A stretch of 64,000 nucleotides of DNA, taken from the NCBI RefSeq assembly GCF_024435355.1, contig NZ_JAMJWG010000003.1, positions 434,001 through 498,000 of the forward strand, written 5' to 3'. Position numbers and translations under genes: made by a program. This DNA comes from Streptomyces odontomachi. GTDB taxonomy: Bacteria; Actinomycetota; Actinomycetes; Streptomycetales; Streptomycetaceae. Shown one piece after another: positions 18,532 to 26,912 of this stretch (position 1 is its first letter; each line of letters starts with the position of its first letter). The notes below the pieces were generated by a model. It had not been told where the DNA came from. It ran no database searches and worked only from the letters and a program-made list of their open reading frames with translations.

Positions 18532-20901
18532 TCACGTCCCCGCCATGTCCACGAACCGCGAGTAGTGGCCCTGGAAGGCGACGGTGATGGTGGCCGTCGG
18601 GCCGTTACGGTGCTTGGCCACGATCAGGTCGGCCTCACCCGCGCGAGGGGACTCCTTCTCGTAGGCGTCCTCACGGTGCAGCAGGATGACCATGTCGGCG
18701 TCCTGCTCGATGCTGCCCGACTCACGCAGGTCGGAGACCATCGGCTTCTTGTCGGTGCGCTGTTCGGGACCACGGTTGAGCTGGGAGAGCGCGATGACCG
18801 GCAGCTCGAGCTCCTTGGCCAGCAGCTTCAGGTTCCGTGACATGTCCGAGACTTCCTGCTGGCGACTCTCCGCGCGCCGGGAGCCACCCGACTGCATCAG
18901 CTGGAGGTAGTCGATGACCACCAGCTTCAGGTCGTTGCGCTGCTTCAGGCGTCGGCACTTCGCGCGGATCTCCATCATCGACAGGTTCGGCGAGTCGTCG
19001 ATGTAGAGCGGTGCCGCGGTCACCTCCGGCATCCGCCGGGCCAGCCGCGTCCAGTCGTCGTCGGTCATCGTGCCCGACCGCATGTGATGCAGGGCCACAC
19101 GTGCCTCTGCGGAGAGCAACCGCATCGCGATCTCGTTGCGCCCCATCTCCAGCGAGAAGATGACACTGGGCAGATCGTTCTTGATCGAGGCGGCCCGAGC
19201 GAAGTCCAGAGCCAGCGTGCTGTTGTGCGTGGGCACCATCGCCTCGGTGGCCACGTACAGATGATCCGGGTGGTCCACCTGGACGCAGCGGACCGGAACG
19301 CTGTCGACCTCTCGTACGTCCGTGATGAAACGCCGCGTCGGCCGGGGCGTGCCGGGGCGCCTGCGTGCCGCGTGCGTCTGCCGCTCGGGCGCCAGCCGGA
19401 AGACGTCATCCGCGGTCGTGAACGTGACGAGGTACGAGGTCAGCGCCCCGGCGTCGCCCCTGCGCTCGGTCGCCGCACCACAGCGGTAGCCGAGGCTCAC
19501 GACCAGTTCCCGAAGGTCCTCGGCCAGGGCCTGGTCGGGCACCGCGATCTGGATCGCGGTGCCGGTGACCGTTCCCCCGCTGTCCAGCAGGCCGGCGAGC
19601 AGCGCCCTGCGCTGGCCGGAAGAGGCCCGGAGGTACTCCTGGGGGATGCGCCTGCTCTCCGCCGCACTGCCGCCGTCGCCCAACCGTGCCCCCAGCGTGT
19701 ACGGGGGTACCGGCAGTTCACGGTCGGGGAGGTCGAGCGGGGTCACGTTCTGCACGGAGTGGTTCAGGCGCTGGTCGGCGAGGTTCGTACAGCGCAGGGT
19801 GGCGGCGATCTCCTTGGTGGTCCGCACCGCGGGACGAGCCTGCTGGCGGTGTGGACCGCTTCCCCGGGCGGCGCGACGGGAGGCCCTGGTGTCGGTGAGC
19901 CACTGGTGGTCCGCGTCGGCGATGACCGTGGTGCCGTCGTCGAAGGTCAGTTGGTAGCAGGGGCGGCCCACCATGACGTCGGTCGTGGCGACCACGCGCG
20001 TCGGTCTGCCGTCCGCGGCGATCAGCTGGTCTCCGACCTCGACCGCGCCCATCGTCGTCCAACCGGTGGGCGTGGCAAGGGGCGTGTCCAGGGCCAGCGC
20101 CTTGCCCATGGCGGGCCGCGCCGCGATGACGATCATCTGGCCCGGGTGCAGACCGTTGGTGAGCGAGTCGAAGTCGGTGAACCCGGTCGGTACGCCCGTC
20201 ATCTCACCGCTGCGGGACCCGATGGCCTCGATCTCGTCGAGCGCGCCCTCCATGATCTCGCCCAGCGGAAGGTAGTCCTCGTTGGTGCGCTGCTCGGTGA
20301 CGGCGTAGATCTCTGCCTGGGCGCTGTTGACGATCTCGTCGACGTCTCCGTCGGCGGCATAGCCCATCTGGGTGATGCGGGTGCCGGCCTCGACCAGGCG
20401 GCGCAGCACCGCCCGCTCGTGCACGATTTCCGCGTAGTACTCGGCGTTGGCCGCGGTCGGCACCGTCTGGACCAGGCTGTGCAGGTACGCGGCGCCGCCG
20501 ACCCGGGTGATCTCACCACGACGGGTCAGCTCGGCGGCGACCGTGATGGGGTCGGCCGGCTCGCCCTTCGCGTACAGGTCGAGGATGGCCTGGTAGACCG
20601 TCTCGTGGGCGGGACGGTAGAAATCGTGGCCCTTGAGCACCTCGACGACGTCCGCGATCGCGTCCTTGGACAGCAACATGCCGCCCAGCACGGACTGCTC
20701 GGCCTCCAGGTCCTGCGGGGGCACGCGCTCGAAGGCGGTTCCGTCGCCGTCCCAGGCGCCTGCGCCCGAACCGCGGGCGGGCTGGTCGTCACGGCGGCCG
20801 ATCTCGGCGGGGTCGCCCTTGGCGCGCCGGCGGGAGGATGGCAGACGATCACTTGGTCCGCTGTCGGCCCAGGGGTCGTCCAAAGGCTCGGAAAGGCTCA
20901 C
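18532..20901 (-). CDS. dnaB: Replicative DNA helicase DnaB containing an intein
   Basis: DnaB is the hexameric helicase that unwinds DNA ahead of the replisome. The best start is the GTG at 20901, preceded on the minus strand by GAGGAGG. The precursor is 789 residues: N-extein (1-267), intein (268-560) and C-extein (561-789). The N-extein has the DnaB N-terminal domain (PPQDLEAEQSVLGGMLLSKDAI) and the RecA-like ATPase up to ARPAMGK. The C-extein begins STLALDFARAAS, restoring the Walker A loop GKST after splicing. Walker B (LKLVVIDYLQLM) and the DnaB4 motif (QQEVSDMSRNLKLLAKEL) are intact. The spliced protein is 496 residues, normal for actinobacteria. The helicase cannot bind ATP until the intein is removed. 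Confidence 0.97.
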   Translation of the reverse strand: MSLSEPLDDPWADSGPSDRLPSSRRRAKGDPAEIGRRDDQPARGSGAGAWDGDGTAFERVPPQDLEAEQSVLGGMLLSKDAIADVVEVLKGHDFYRPAHETVYQAILDLYAKGEPADPITVAAELTRRGEITRVGGAAYLHSLVQTVPTAANAEYYAEIVHERAVLRRLVEAGTRITQMGYAADGDVDEIVNSAQAEIYAVTEQRTNEDYLPLGEIMEGALDEIEAIGSRSGEMTGVPTGFTDFDSLTNGLHPGQMIVIAARPAMGKALALDTPLATPTGWTTMGAVEVGDQLIAADGRPTRVVATTDVMVGRPCYQLTFDDGTTVIADADHQWLTDTRASRRAARGSGPHRQQARPAVRTTKEIAATLRCTNLADQRLNHSVQNVTPLDLPDRELPVPPYTLGARLGDGGSAAESRRIPQEYLRASSGQRRALLAGLLDSGGTVTGTAIQIAVPDQALAEDLRELVVSLGYRCGAATERRGDAGALTSYLVTFTTADDVFRLAPERQTHAARRRPGTPRPTRRFITDVREVDSVPVRCVQVDHPDHLYVATEAMVPTHNSTLALDFARAASIKNDLPSVIFSLEMGRNEIAMRLLSAEARVALHHMRSGTMTDDDWTRLARRMPEVTAAPLYIDDSPNLSMMEIRAKCRRLKQRNDLKLVVIDYLQLMQSGGSRRAESRQQEVSDMSRNLKLLAKELELPVIALSQLNRGPEQRTDKKPMVSDLRESGSIEQDADMVILLHREDAYEKESPRAGEADLIVAKHRNGPTATITVAFQGHYSRFVDMAGT
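19222..20100 (-). other. Intein in DnaB, 293 residues, class 3 signature, decayed LAGLIDADG region
   Basis: The intein begins with Ala directly after the Walker A lysine and ends with Thr-His-Asn before the extein serine. Block A is ALALDTPLATPTGWTTMG. Block B holds TVIADADHQWLTD with Trp67 and the neighbouring His. Block F is VPVRCVQVDHPDHLYVA with Cys272, and block G is MVPTHN with Thr291, His292 and Asn293. Ala1 together with the Trp/Cys/Thr triad is the WCT hallmark of class 3 inteins, which splice through the block F cysteine. The central region keeps two degenerate LAGLIDADG-like motifs (LGARLGDGG and LLAGLLDSGG) only about 30 residues apart. The second has lost its catalytic aspartate, so a working homing endonuclease is unlikely. 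Confidence 0.9.
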
Positions 20902-21360
20902 CGGGCCACCTCCTCGCGTCCGCCAAGCGGACCTAGCCGTGCCCCTCTTTCTTACGGCACGGCACTGACAAAGTAAGAGGCCCAACTCCGGTTCCGATGC
21001 GTCAGTTATGTGACGTTTCCGGGGTCACCTCATGAGACGGGCGCCGCACTACGGTAGGCCCGCCGGCACCGTCAGCCAATCTGGTTATCCACAGGGGCTG
21101 TGGATGACGGGCCCCAGGCTGTGGAGAACTCGCCGAAACCTGTGCACGACCCGGTGGACAGGGCTGTGCACAAGCTCGCCGCTCCCTCAACAAAGCCCGT
21201 GTGACCTGTGCTTTCGCCGTCCACCGGCTGTGCAGAAGAAAAAGATTCTCGGTCGGCCCACAAGCGCGTCCCGCCCTGTGCGAACGCCCGCCCGACACCA
21301 CTCTTCGTAAGGGACAACCTCACATTGCATCCCTTACCTGTGGAAGATTACATTGGTGTG
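20902..21360. promoter_or_regulatory. dnaB / MATE divergent intergenic region with a DnaA-box cluster
   Basis: No gene is supported in this gap of about 460 bases. It holds TTATCCACA at 21085-21093, TGTGGATGA at 21099-21107 (complement TCATCCACA) and TGTGGAGAA at 21120-21128 (complement TTCTCCACA). Weaker forms follow: TGTGCACGA at 21141, GGTGGACAG at 21153 and TGTGCACAA at 21165. The first three closely match the boxes seen in oriC. The dnaB ribosome-binding site GAGGAGG is at about 20908-20914 on the minus strand. Confidence 0.55.
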
Positions 21361-22710
21361 ATGACCCAGGCTCCCGTAGCTGCCGACCACCCCACCCGAA
21401 AGAGGCACAGACAGCACGATCGAGAGATCGTGGCGCTTGCCCTGCCGGCCTTCGGCGCGCTCGTCGCCGAACCGCTCTTCGTCATGGCCGACAGCGCCAT
21501 CGTGGGTCATCTCGGCACCGCCCAGCTGGCCGGCCTTGGCGTCGCATCGGCGCTCCTGACCACCTCGGTGAGCATCTTCATCTTCCTGGCCTACGCCACC
21601 ACGGCAGCGGTCGCCCGGCGCGTCGGCGCCGGCGATCTCCAGGCGGCCATACGTCAGGGCATGGACGGCATCTGGCTCGCCATCCTCCTCGGCGCCCTCG
21701 TCATCATCACCGTGTTGCCCACCGCCCCGGGATTGGTGGACGTGTTCGGCGCCTCGCCCACCGCGGCCCCCTATGCCACCACCTATCTGCGTATCTCCGC
21801 CCTGGGTATCCCCGCGATGCTGGTGGTCCTCGCCGCCACCGGCGTCCTGCGCGGACTCCAGGACACCCGCACCCCGCTCTACGTTGCCGTTGCGGGCTTC
21901 ATCGCCAACGCCGGCCTCAACGCCGCCCTGGTCTATGGCGCCGGCCTCGGCATTGCAGGATCTGCTTGGGGCACCGTCATCGCACAGTGCGGCATGGCCG
22001 CCGTCTACCTGTGGGCCGTCATCCGCGGCGCACGACGCCACGGCGCCTCCCTGCGTCCCGATGTCGCCGGGATCCGTGCCTGTGCCAGCGCGGGCGCACC
22101 CCTGCTGGTCCGCACGCTTTCCCTGCGCGCGATCCTCATGATCGCCACAGCCGTGGCGGCGCGGCTGGGCGATGCGGACATCGCCGCCCATCAGATCGTC
22201 CAGTCACTGTGGAGCCTGCTGGCGTTCGCCTTGGACGCGATCGCCATCGCAGGGCAAGCGATCATCGGACGCTATCTGGGAGCGGACGACGCCCAGGGAG
22301 CGCGGGACGTCTGCCGCCGAATGGTGCAGTGGGGAATCGCCACCGGCGTGGTGCTGGGTCTCCTGGTCCTTGCGACCCGGCCTCTCTTCCTGCCGCTCTT
22401 CACCTCGGACTCCGTTGTGCAGAACACGGCCCTGCCCGCCCTGCTCATGATCGCCGTCTCCCAGCCGATCTGCGGGATCGTCTTCGTTCTCGACGGCGTG
22501 CTGATGGGCGCGGGCGACGGCCCGTATCTGGCCTGGGCCATGCTGATCACCCTGGCCGTCTTCACCCCGGCGGCGTTGCTGGTTCCGATGGTCGGCGGCG
22601 GGCTCACCGCGTTGTGGGGAGCGATGACCCTCATGATGACGATGCGACTGCTGACCCTGTGGCTGCGTTCCCGGTCGGGCCGCTGGATCGTCACCGGCGC
22701 CACGCGCTGA
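21361..22710 (+). CDS. MATE-family efflux transporter (DinF-like)
   Basis: 449 residues from the ATG at 21361 (a GTG one codon earlier is possible). Twelve hydrophobic helices fall in two six-helix halves, as in multidrug and toxic compound extrusion proteins. The first helix segment ALPAFGALVAEPLFVMADSA is the family signature, with the matching second-half sequence SLWSLLAFALDAIAIAGQAIIGRYLG. The export is driven by H+ or Na+ and the substrate is unknown. The DinF branch is widely encoded near dnaB in Streptomyces. The open frame extends upstream to 21208 without support. Confidence 0.92.
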   Translation: MTQAPVAADHPTRKRHRQHDREIVALALPAFGALVAEPLFVMADSAIVGHLGTAQLAGLGVASALLTTSVSIFIFLAYATTAAVARRVGAGDLQAAIRQGMDGIWLAILLGALVIITVLPTAPGLVDVFGASPTAAPYATTYLRISALGIPAMLVVLAATGVLRGLQDTRTPLYVAVAGFIANAGLNAALVYGAGLGIAGSAWGTVIAQCGMAAVYLWAVIRGARRHGASLRPDVAGIRACASAGAPLLVRTLSLRAILMIATAVAARLGDADIAAHQIVQSLWSLLAFALDAIAIAGQAIIGRYLGADDAQGARDVCRRMVQWGIATGVVLGLLVLATRPLFLPLFTSDSVVQNTALPALLMIAVSQPICGIVFVLDGVLMGAGDGPYLAWAMLITLAVFTPAALLVPMVGGGLTALWGAMTLMMTMRLLTLWLRSRSGRWIVTGATR

Positions 22711-22798
22711 CACCACGGCATCCGTCGGGTGCAAGGGCGCGGCCGGCTCCCGGCCACATCCGTCAACGCGACTTCACCCAGGCGTCCGTGAATGCGCT

Positions 22799-22812
22799 GT
22801 TTCACGTGAAAC
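22799..22812. promoter_or_regulatory. parS site
   Basis: Perfect GTTTCACGTGAAAC, intergenic, 89 bases after the MATE stop codon and before the rplI terminator. Confidence 0.92.
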
Positions 22813-22859
22813 GTTCTCAGCACGACAGCCGCGCAAGGGCGTACCCAGGGCCACAGCAG

Positions 22860-22898
22860 CACTCAATCCGGTCCACTCAATCCGGTCCACTCAATCCA
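22860..22898. repeat. Short direct repeat (CACTCAATCCGGTC, about 2.7 copies)
   Basis: CACTCAATCCGGTC occurs twice in tandem, followed by a partial third copy CACTCAATCC. It sits between a parS site and a terminator, with no coding. Confidence 0.75.
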
Positions 22899-22911
22899 GG
22901 CCGCAAACAGC

Positions 22912-22946
22912 CGTAGGGGCCGTACCCAACGGATACGGCCCCTACG
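22912..22946. terminator. Strong hairpin terminator for the rpsF-ssb-rpsR-rplI operon
   Basis: CGTAGGGGCCGTA and TACGGCCCCTACG form a perfect 13-bp stem with a 9-base loop, 30 bases beyond the rplI stop codon. It may also serve the MATE gene from the other side. Confidence 0.8.
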
Positions 22947-22976
22947 AACGTGTCAGCCTTGTGCCCGACCGGAGGG

Positions 22977-23423
22977 TCAGGCGGCGACAACCTCGATGGT
23001 GACGCTGGCGGCCACCTCGGGGTGCAGACGCACGGACGTCGCGTGGGCGCCCAGGGTCTTGATCGGCGCGCCAAGCTCCACACGGCGCTTGTCCACCTCG
23101 GGGCCACCGGCGGCCTTGATCGCCGAGGCGATGTCGGCCGGCGTGACGGAACCGAAGAGGCGACCGGCGTCGCCGGACCGTACGGCCAGGCGGACCTTGG
23201 TGCTCTCGAGGCGGGCCTTGATCTCGTTGGCCTGCTCGATGGTCGCGATCTCGTGGATCTTGCGGGCGCGGCGGATCTGCTCGACGTCCTTCTCTCCACC
23301 CTTGGTCCAGCGGATCGCGAACTTCCGCGGGATCAGGTAGTTGCGGGCGTAGCCGTCCTTGACGTCGACGACATCGCCCGCGGCACCGAGGCCAGTGACC
23401 TCGTGGGTAAGGATGATCTTCAT
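22977..23423 (-). CDS. rplI: 50S ribosomal protein L9
   Basis: 148 residues, the normal length. L9 binds 23S rRNA near the L1 stalk and spans to the 30S subunit. The N-terminal motif [20 protein letters not shown], then [17 protein letters not shown], is the family signature; a long connecting helix and the C-terminal domain ([14 protein letters not shown]) follow. It is the last gene of the rpsF-ssb-rpsR-rplI operon, 18 bases after rpsR. Confidence 0.98.
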   Translation of the reverse strand: MKIILTHEVTGLGAAGDVVDVKDGYARNYLIPRKFAIRWTKGGEKDVEQIRRARKIHEIATIEQANEIKARLESTKVRLAVRSGDAGRLFGSVTPADIASAIKAAGGPEVDKRRVELGAPIKTLGAHATSVRLHPEVAASVTIEVVAA

Positions 23424-23441
23424 CAGTAGGTCACCCTTTCC

Positions 23442-23678
23442 TCAGCGCGCGGTGGAAGTGTAGGGCAGCAGCGCCATCTCACGGCTGTTCTTCACGGCCG
23501 TGGCGACGTCACGCTGATGCTGCGTGCAGTTGCCGGTCACGCGGCGGGCACGGATCTTGCCGCGGTCGGAAATGAACTTCCGCAGCATGTTCGTGTCCTT
23601 GTAGTCCACGTACGTGACCTTGTCCTTGCAGAATGCGCAGACCTTTTTCTTGGGCTTGCGCACAGGCGGCTTCGCCAT
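23442..23678 (-). CDS. rpsR: 30S ribosomal protein S18
   Basis: 78 residues. S18 pairs with S6 on the central domain of 16S rRNA. The family core is seen as [20 protein letters not shown] and [20 protein letters not shown]. Two cysteines near the start (CAFC) suggest a zinc-containing form; Streptomyces often have a second zinc-free copy elsewhere, whose presence cannot be judged here. It lies 48 bases after ssb and 18 bases before rplI. Confidence 0.98.
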   Translation of the reverse strand: MAKPPVRKPKKKVCAFCKDKVTYVDYKDTNMLRKFISDRGKIRARRVTGNCTQHQRDVATAVKNSREMALLPYTSTAR

Positions 23679-23726
23679 GGTGTTTCTCCTGTGTGATCAA
23701 GAAGTGGGGGTACGAGCCCCGCCCCG

Positions 23727-24314
23727 TTAGAAGGGAGGCTCGTCCGAGTAGCCGCCGCCGCTGGAGCCACCGCCCCAGCTGCCACCGCCCTGCTGGCCAC
23801 CGCCGGCCGGCGCTCCGGTCGCCCAGGGGTCGTCGGCGGGAGCACCGCCGCCCTGCTGCTGACCGCCGCCGGGGCCGCCGCCCCAGCTGCCACCGCCACC
23901 CTGCTGGCCGCCGCCGGGACCGCCGCCGTATCCACCCTGGCCGCCACGGCCGGCGGTCTTGGTGACCTTGGCCGTCGCGTTGCGCAGGCTCGCGCCGACC
24001 TCGTCGACGTCGATCTCGTAGACCGTGCGCTTGACTCCCTCACGGTCCTCGTAGGACCGCTGCTTCAGGCGGCCCTGCACGATGACGCGCATGCCACGCT
24101 GAAGCGACTCGGCAACGTTCTCCGCGGCCTGACGCCAGACCGAGCACGTGAGGAAGAGGCTCTCGCCGTCTCTCCACTCGTTGCTCTGCCGGTCGAAGGT
24201 GCGGGGGGTGGACGCGACGCGGAACTTCGCGACCGCCGCGCCGGAAGGGGTGAAGCGCAGCTCGGGGTCATCGACAAGATTGCCGACGACCGTGATGACG
24301 GTCTCGCCTGCCAT
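23727..24314 (-). CDS. ssb: Single-stranded DNA-binding protein
   Basis: 195 residues. An N-terminal OB-fold ([20 protein letters not shown], then [21 protein letters not shown] and [17 protein letters not shown]) binds single-stranded DNA as a tetramer. A long Gly/Gln linker follows, then the acidic tip SDEPPF that recruits replication and repair proteins. It sits between rpsF and rpsR, the usual actinobacterial operon. The linker repeats ([12 protein letters not shown]) are prone to length change but keep frame. Confidence 0.98.
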   Translation of the reverse strand: MAGETVITVVGNLVDDPELRFTPSGAAVAKFRVASTPRTFDRQSNEWRDGESLFLTCSVWRQAAENVAESLQRGMRVIVQGRLKQRSYEDREGVKRTVYEIDVDEVGASLRNATAKVTKTAGRGGQGGYGGGPGGGQQGGGGSWGGGPGGGQQQGGGAPADDPWATGAPAGGGQQGGGSWGGGSSGGGYSDEPPF

Positions 24315-24401
24315 GGTGGAACCTCTCGGCGGGTTTGCTGCTGGCTGCTTGTGCTGCCACTCGGGCTACTCAGCCCCCGAAGCCGTACTGAGCCGGGTGG
24401 C

Positions 24402-24692
24402 TCAGTGCACCTCGGGGCGGAGGACCTTGGTCCTGAGGACCGACTCGTTCAGGTTCATCTGCCGGTCGAGCTCCTTGACGACCGCAGGCTCGGCCTGCAG
24501 GTCGACGACCGAGTAGATACCCTCGGGCTTCTTCTTGATCTCGTAGGCGAGACGACGACGGCCCCAGGTGTCGACCTTCTCGACCTTGCCGTTGGCCTCG
24601 CGGACGACGGACAGGAAGGACTCGATCAGGGGAGCGACAGCGCGCTCCTCGAGATCGGGGTCGAGGATGACCATCACCTCGTAATGACGCAT
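24402..24692 (-). CDS. rpsF: 30S ribosomal protein S6
   Basis: 96 residues from the ATG at 24692, preceded on the minus strand by AGAGGAGG. The family motif is [20 protein letters not shown], then [20 protein letters not shown]. It is the first gene of the rpsF-ssb-rpsR-rplI operon. The longer open frame to 25193 is not supported. The 310 bases upstream (24693-25002) hold no gene and presumably include the operon promoter and the promoter of the next, divergent gene. Confidence 0.98.
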   Translation of the reverse strand: MRHYEVMVILDPDLEERAVAPLIESFLSVVREANGKVEKVDTWGRRRLAYEIKKKPEGIYSVVDLQAEPAVVKELDRQMNLNESVLRTKVLRPEVH

Positions 24693-25002
24693 GTGTGAAC
24701 CCACCTCCTCTGGACTCAGCGGCCACGGTCGTTCCGTGGCAGGAGGGTCGTGATGCGTGCGAGCAACGGTATCCCTGAGTGAACCAGTCACCACTGACAA
24801 CGGGGGTCGGGAGCACCCGAGCTTGGGAGCGTCCTGGCGCCCCGTGGGAGTACCCGGGCAAAGGCCTGGGCAGACACCGTGCAGACGGTACAGACTACCC
24901 GTACACCGGCTCCCGGTTGAAATCCGGAGCCGATGGCCCACAGTCTGATATCCGACGGTGTGTACGGCACTACGATGCGCTGCCTTGCAGGAGGTGCCCG
25001 CT

Positions 25003-25326
25003 ATGGTCCATGCCGCGCGATCCCGCACCGAGTCCCCTCTGTCCTCCTTGTTCTCCACCGACGGCAAGCCCCATCCCGTCCAGGACACCCTTCTGGTGGT
25101 GACGGTCCTCCTCGGAGCGACCGCGGCCATCTCCTCGATCTTCAGCAACCTCCATGTGCTCAGCTCGTGGACGGGCCTGGTGGGGATCATCACGGGTGGC
25201 TACGGGCAGTACATCTCCGAGACGACCCGCGAGCGCTTCGGGCTGGTCATCGGCCTCGGTGCGGCAGGCCTCGGCCTCTTCCTCGGCATAGCCCACGGCG
25301 GTCCGTTCGGCGGCCTGGTCGGCTGA
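25003..25326 (+). CDS. Small membrane protein of unknown function
   Basis: 107 residues from the ATG at 25003, preceded by GGAGG at 24990-24994. There are three hydrophobic segments: [37 protein letters not shown] and [20 protein letters not shown], with a short cytoplasmic N-terminus. No motif of known function was recognised. It is divergent from rpsF. The gap 25327-25613 that follows holds no gene that I can support. Confidence 0.75.
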   Translation: MVHAARSRTESPLSSLFSTDGKPHPVQDTLLVVTVLLGATAAISSIFSNLHVLSSWTGLVGIITGGYGQYISETTRERFGLVIGLGAAGLGLFLGIAHGGPFGGLVG

Positions 25327-25613
25327 CCTTTCACGCCCACACCCGCGCCGGCGGGCAGGCGGGCGCCCCATCGGCTCGCCACCCGTTCGGCACCCGCTCG
25401 CCTGCCGGTTGCACAAGGTGGCGCATCGCGTGTTTTGCGTGCCCGCGACACCGGACCCGGTGCCGCACGGCGCGCCGCCCTCGGTCGTTGGTCCCGTAGT
25501 GCGGCGCGGGTGTCGTAGGGCCCAGCGAGGCGCTCCCTGGGCACAGTAGGCTTCGGCGCGGAGAGCCGGAGCCCCTGTACCCATGGGGACACACCAGCCC
25601 TAGGAGCGCCCGC

Positions 25614-26735
25614 ATGAGCCTGTCCCTGAGGACCATCAGTCGTGAGCAGCATCTGGCGTACATCCGGAGCCTGCCCGCGGCCAGTCACTGCCAGGTTCCG
25701 GCATGGGCCGACGTCAAGGCGGAGTGGCGCTCGGAGAACCTGGGCTGGTTCGACGACCAGACCGGCGAGCTGGTGGGTGCCGGCCTGGTGCTGTACCGGC
25801 AGCTGCCCAAGATCAAGCGATACCTGGCCTACCTGCCCGAGGGCCCGGTGATCAACTGGTACGCACCGAACCTCACCGACTGGCTCCACCCGATGCTCAC
25901 CCATCTGAAGCAGGCGGGCGCCTTCTCGGTGAAGATGGGGCCGCCGGTCGTGATCCGGCGCTGGGAGGCCGCTTCGATCAAGAAGGGCATCCAGAGCCCG
26001 GATGTGAAGCGGCTGCGCGACATCGAGGCCGACGTCATCGAGCCGCGGGCCTTCGAGGTCGCCGACCGGCTGCGCCGGATGGGCTGGCAGCAGGAGGAGG
26101 TCAGCGGTGCGGGCTTCGGTGACTTCCAGCCGCGCTATGTCTTCCAGGTGCCGCTGGCGGACCGCTCGCTGGAGGAGGTCCACAAGGGGTTCAACCAGCT
26201 GTGGCGGCGGAACATCAAGAAGGCGGAGAAGGCGGGCGTCGAGGTCGTCCAGGGTGGCTACGACGACCTGCCCGAATGGCAGCGGCTCTACGCGATCACG
26301 GCCGAGCGTGACCAGTTCAGGCCCCGGCCGCTGGCGTACTTCCAGCGCCAGTGGAAGGCCCTCAACGCGGAGGAGCCGGGCCGTATGCGCCTGTACTTCG
26401 CCCGGCACAACGGTGTGAACCTCTCCGCCGCGACGATGCTGGTCGTCGGCGGACACGTCTGGTACTCCTACGGCGCGTCGGACAACATCGGCCGCGAGGT
26501 GCGACCGTCCAACGCCATGCAGTGGCAGATGCTCCAGGACGCCTATCAGCTCGGCGCCTCCGTCTACGACCTGCGGGGCATCAGCGACTCGCTGGACGAG
26601 ACCGATCACCTGTTCGGGCTCATCCAGTTCAAGGTGGGCACCGGCGGGGAGGCGATCGAGTATCTCGGTGAATGGGATTTCCCCCTCAACAAGCTGCTGC
26701 ACAAGGCACTCGACATCTATATGTCGCGCCGCTGA
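25614..26735 (+). CDS. femX: FemX-type lipid II aminoacyl (glycyl) transferase
   Basis: 373 residues. FemABX enzymes add the first interpeptide amino acid to lipid II from aminoacyl-tRNA; in Streptomyces this is glycine onto LL-diaminopimelate, the bridge needed for cross-linking. Two GNAT-like domains are present. Characteristic blocks are SHCQVPAWADVKAEWRSENLGW, KIKRYLAYLPEGPVINW, NQLWRRNIKKAEKAGVEV and LRGISDSLDETDHLFGLIQFK, with K-x-G in the last. The related S. coelicolor FemX/VanK group is well established. The start at ATG 25614 is preceded by AGGAG. The next gene in the same direction is racemase-like, 177 bases further on. Confidence 0.93.
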   Translation: MSLSLRTISREQHLAYIRSLPAASHCQVPAWADVKAEWRSENLGWFDDQTGELVGAGLVLYRQLPKIKRYLAYLPEGPVINWYAPNLTDWLHPMLTHLKQAGAFSVKMGPPVVIRRWEAASIKKGIQSPDVKRLRDIEADVIEPRAFEVADRLRRMGWQQEEVSGAGFGDFQPRYVFQVPLADRSLEEVHKGFNQLWRRNIKKAEKAGVEVVQGGYDDLPEWQRLYAITAERDQFRPRPLAYFQRQWKALNAEEPGRMRLYFARHNGVNLSAATMLVVGGHVWYSYGASDNIGREVRPSNAMQWQMLQDAYQLGASVYDLRGISDSLDETDHLFGLIQFKVGTGGEAIEYLGEWDFPLNKLLHKALDIYMSRR

Positions 26736-26912
26736 GGCGAGCGGGCCGCCCGGCGGCGCATGACGGGGAGACGGGGGGCGACCGCGGGGCCGCGGCGGTG
26801 ACCGAGGGCGGCCGAAGCATGTGAGAACCGGGCGTCTTTCCGCCGTATCCGGCAGAATTTCTCTCCATCCATCTCACATACCGCAGACACGAGAAAGGGT
26901 CCGGGACCGGCC

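Noticed and set aside
19084..20976. 630-residue plus-strand ORF across dnaB
   Set aside because: It is antisense to DnaB, whose conserved motifs fix the strand.
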